From assembly GCF_047948215.1 (NCBI RefSeq), contig NC_134456.1, positions 16,648,230 through 16,712,229 of the forward strand: 64,000 nt of DNA, in the 5' to 3' direction. Position numbers and translations under genes: made by a program. Positions within the stretch are counted from its first letter, which is position 1. Every line of letters begins with the position of its first letter. A model generated the notes under the pieces. It saw only the letters and a list, made by a program, of their open reading frames with translations, was not told the DNA's origin and ran no database searches. Below, in pieces: positions 62,620-64,000 of the stretch. Source of the DNA: Lycorma delicatula (Eukaryota > Arthropoda > Insecta > Hemiptera > Fulgoridae).

Positions 62620-64000
62620 CACCAGCTAAAATATTAAACTGGTATGTTATCATTTATTTAACAAAGTCACTAAATTATCTCTTACACGTAGTCGGTTACG
62701 GTTTGCATTCTGTTGCAAGAGTTTTTTGTTAGTATTACATTAAAGATTTCTAATCTGAGGAGAACTTTTTATATATTAACCACTGTGTACGTGAATACAT
62801 AACTGATTTTTATTGAAGTATATCAAGAAAAAAAAATTAATTAATCTTTTCCTCCTTCTTGTTATGAATGTTTAAGTTGCATTTTTAAAATGAAGTTAGG
62901 GAAAAAAGTATAGGTTTTGCAGAAAACTTCTGCAGAAAACTTTATACAGTCCCCTATACAAGGGATTCATTCATCATGGTATTCTGAATTTGATATTAAC
63001 AGTGTGAAAATAAATCATTTTTTAATTTTTGTTTGTAAAATGTGATTTAAAAAAAATATTATTCACTTCATTGACCGGCCATTGAAATCAATGTCTGTGT
63101 TTTATGGTCAGGATAACACCTATTTCTACAATTTATTCTGTGCTTCCATGCAATAAAATTTCATTCCTGTTCTTGATCGTTTGATACTGTAAAATAATTA
63201 ATGATCAAAGCACACTGTCTTGTTATTCATTCAAAGAAGTCAAAACCAGTGGTTTCTAAACGTTTCGGACTCGCGTCACCGTTTTTAATTACATTTTCCA
63301 TTGTGCCATTCGCAACGAAAATCTATGACTGCCCGTAAGTAAGGGATTAAAATAAATACAATCTATTATGGGTTCATTGCAAAAATTAATAACTATAAAA
63401 ATCTTTTAAAATTTTATTATGAAACTTTAACAATATTTCGCGAGAAGGCAGTGAAGAAGCATCTCGTATCATTTGTTGCAGGTACGACAACGATTAGATA
63501 AGTAGGTTTAGAGTGAACAGCATTAATATGACAACAACGAAATTGATAATGAAAATTGAAAGGAGGATGGTATTACATTGCAACAGGGTCTCCATTCTTA
63601 GTAAGATTAGTTTCTGCTTCAGGTAATTATGTATTCTTTATTGGATGCATGTGCATAGTGGAGTAATTTAGCGTGTTAGAACATTGGAAAAAATCGCATT
63701 TCCCAGGTAATCATCTCAGTAGTTTGTAAATTTTCTTCATGTTAACTGGGTCATTAAGTATTATAAGTTAGAGATATGTTCAGTCGCGTTCCCATTCCAT
63801 ACCTCATCATCCCGCTGCCCCTAAAACGGTTGTAATAGTTTTTTAATTATGTTTATTACTGTATCATTATGCATTTTCCTTTGGAATTGGTTATGCTAAT
63901 TCGCGTTCACGTCCCGAAATACCCGCCCCAAAAGTAAGTCTCTGCGTATGTTGTAAATGTTTTTAATTATGTTTTTGCATGTTGGGTTTATTACAGGTGT
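62620..64000 (+). repeat. Unit U24 (class II type A', first 1381 bp)
   Basis: Repeats the start of U20, with the same substitution cluster at 63236-63597, until the window ends within the GC-rich subrepeat region. The rest of the unit lies outside the window. Confidence 0.93.

Larger units (their letters stand above)
1..64000. repeat. Tandem macrosatellite array, ~2.6-kb unit, truncated by both window edges
   Basis: The same ~2613-bp sequence recurs head to tail across the entire window, always in the same orientation, with no unrelated sequence between copies. The landmark CACCAGCTAAAATATTAA occurs at 1, 2614, 6442, 9056, 11669, 14283, 16896, 20724, 23338, 25951, 28564, 31178, 33796, 36419, 39044, 41662, 44285, 46910, 49527, 52141, 54764, 57389, 60006 and 62620. 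Copies differ by scattered substitutions and small indels, so divergence is at most a few percent. Base composition is AT-rich with a few GC-rich islands. I see no gene in any stretch. The array phase is arbitrary because the window begins inside it. Confidence 0.98.
57389..64000 (+). repeat. Four-unit higher-order repeat C-D-A'-B, copy 2, cut by the window end
   Basis: Units U22, U23 and the first 1381 bp of U24 repeat U18-U20 at a distance of exactly 10479 bp. One private change is C for G at 61044 in U23. The window ends inside the A'-type unit, so the HOR continues beyond it. Confidence 0.9.

Noticed and set aside
1..64000. Ribosomal DNA, 5S rDNA or histone gene cluster
   Set aside because: No rRNA-like or histone-coding sequence occurs in the unit, and all units lack any substantial coding or structured RNA gene that I can recognise.
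1..64000. CRISPR array or bacterial/phage repeat
   Set aside because: The repeat unit is 2.6 kb with no unique spacers, no dense coding, and eukaryote-like splice and transposon motifs.

Overview
The whole 64-kb window is one uninterrupted head-to-tail tandem array of a ~2.6-kb AT-rich unit, a macrosatellite. It starts and ends inside the array, so neither flank is visible. No gene is supported. The longest open frame is 105 codons, no long frame lies on the minus strand, and I see no rRNA, tRNA, CRISPR or intact transposase. Lack of coding over 64 kb, ~70% A+T (by eye), intron-style splice motifs and a hAT-like transposon end point to a eukaryote, perhaps an arthropod or other invertebrate. 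The taxon cannot be fixed from this sequence.

I set the unit phase at base 1 (the CACCAGCTAAAATATTAA landmark) and find 23 complete units plus one partial unit (U1-U24). Units are 2613-2625 bp, except U2 and U7, which are 3828 bp because each holds the same 1215-bp internal partial duplication. In U1, taken as reference, the layout is: an exon-like segment straddling the unit border (2539-2635); a tandem 11-mer (299-322); a hAT-like remnant (618 to about 834); three GC-rich degenerate subrepeats (1156-1447); a T/G-rich stretch (1448-1590); a 70-codon open frame (1591-1803); and an AT-rich 3' part with a 12-bp palindrome (2379-2390).

The array is organised as higher-order repeats (HORs) of three kinds. 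(1) Positions 1-28563 hold two copies of a 14.28-kb five-unit HOR that includes the 3828-bp unit, followed by one class I unit (U11). (2) Positions 31178-46909 hold two copies of a 7866-bp three-unit HOR (types X-A-B). (3) Positions 46910-64000 hold one full and one partial copy of a 10479-bp four-unit HOR (types C-D-A'-B). Class I units (U1-U11) and class II units (U12-U24) differ at fixed diagnostic bases, and the change falls between about 30.9 and 31.7 kb. The four-unit HOR looks like the three-unit HOR with one unit added by unequal exchange: C is a mosaic whose 3' end is not X-like, while D keeps the X-like 3' end that always precedes an A unit.

Nothing here works together as a gene system. 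The interest lies in the structure: a very large monomer, three neighbouring HOR regimes, localised mosaic breakpoints, and a possible exon with splice signals repeated once per unit.
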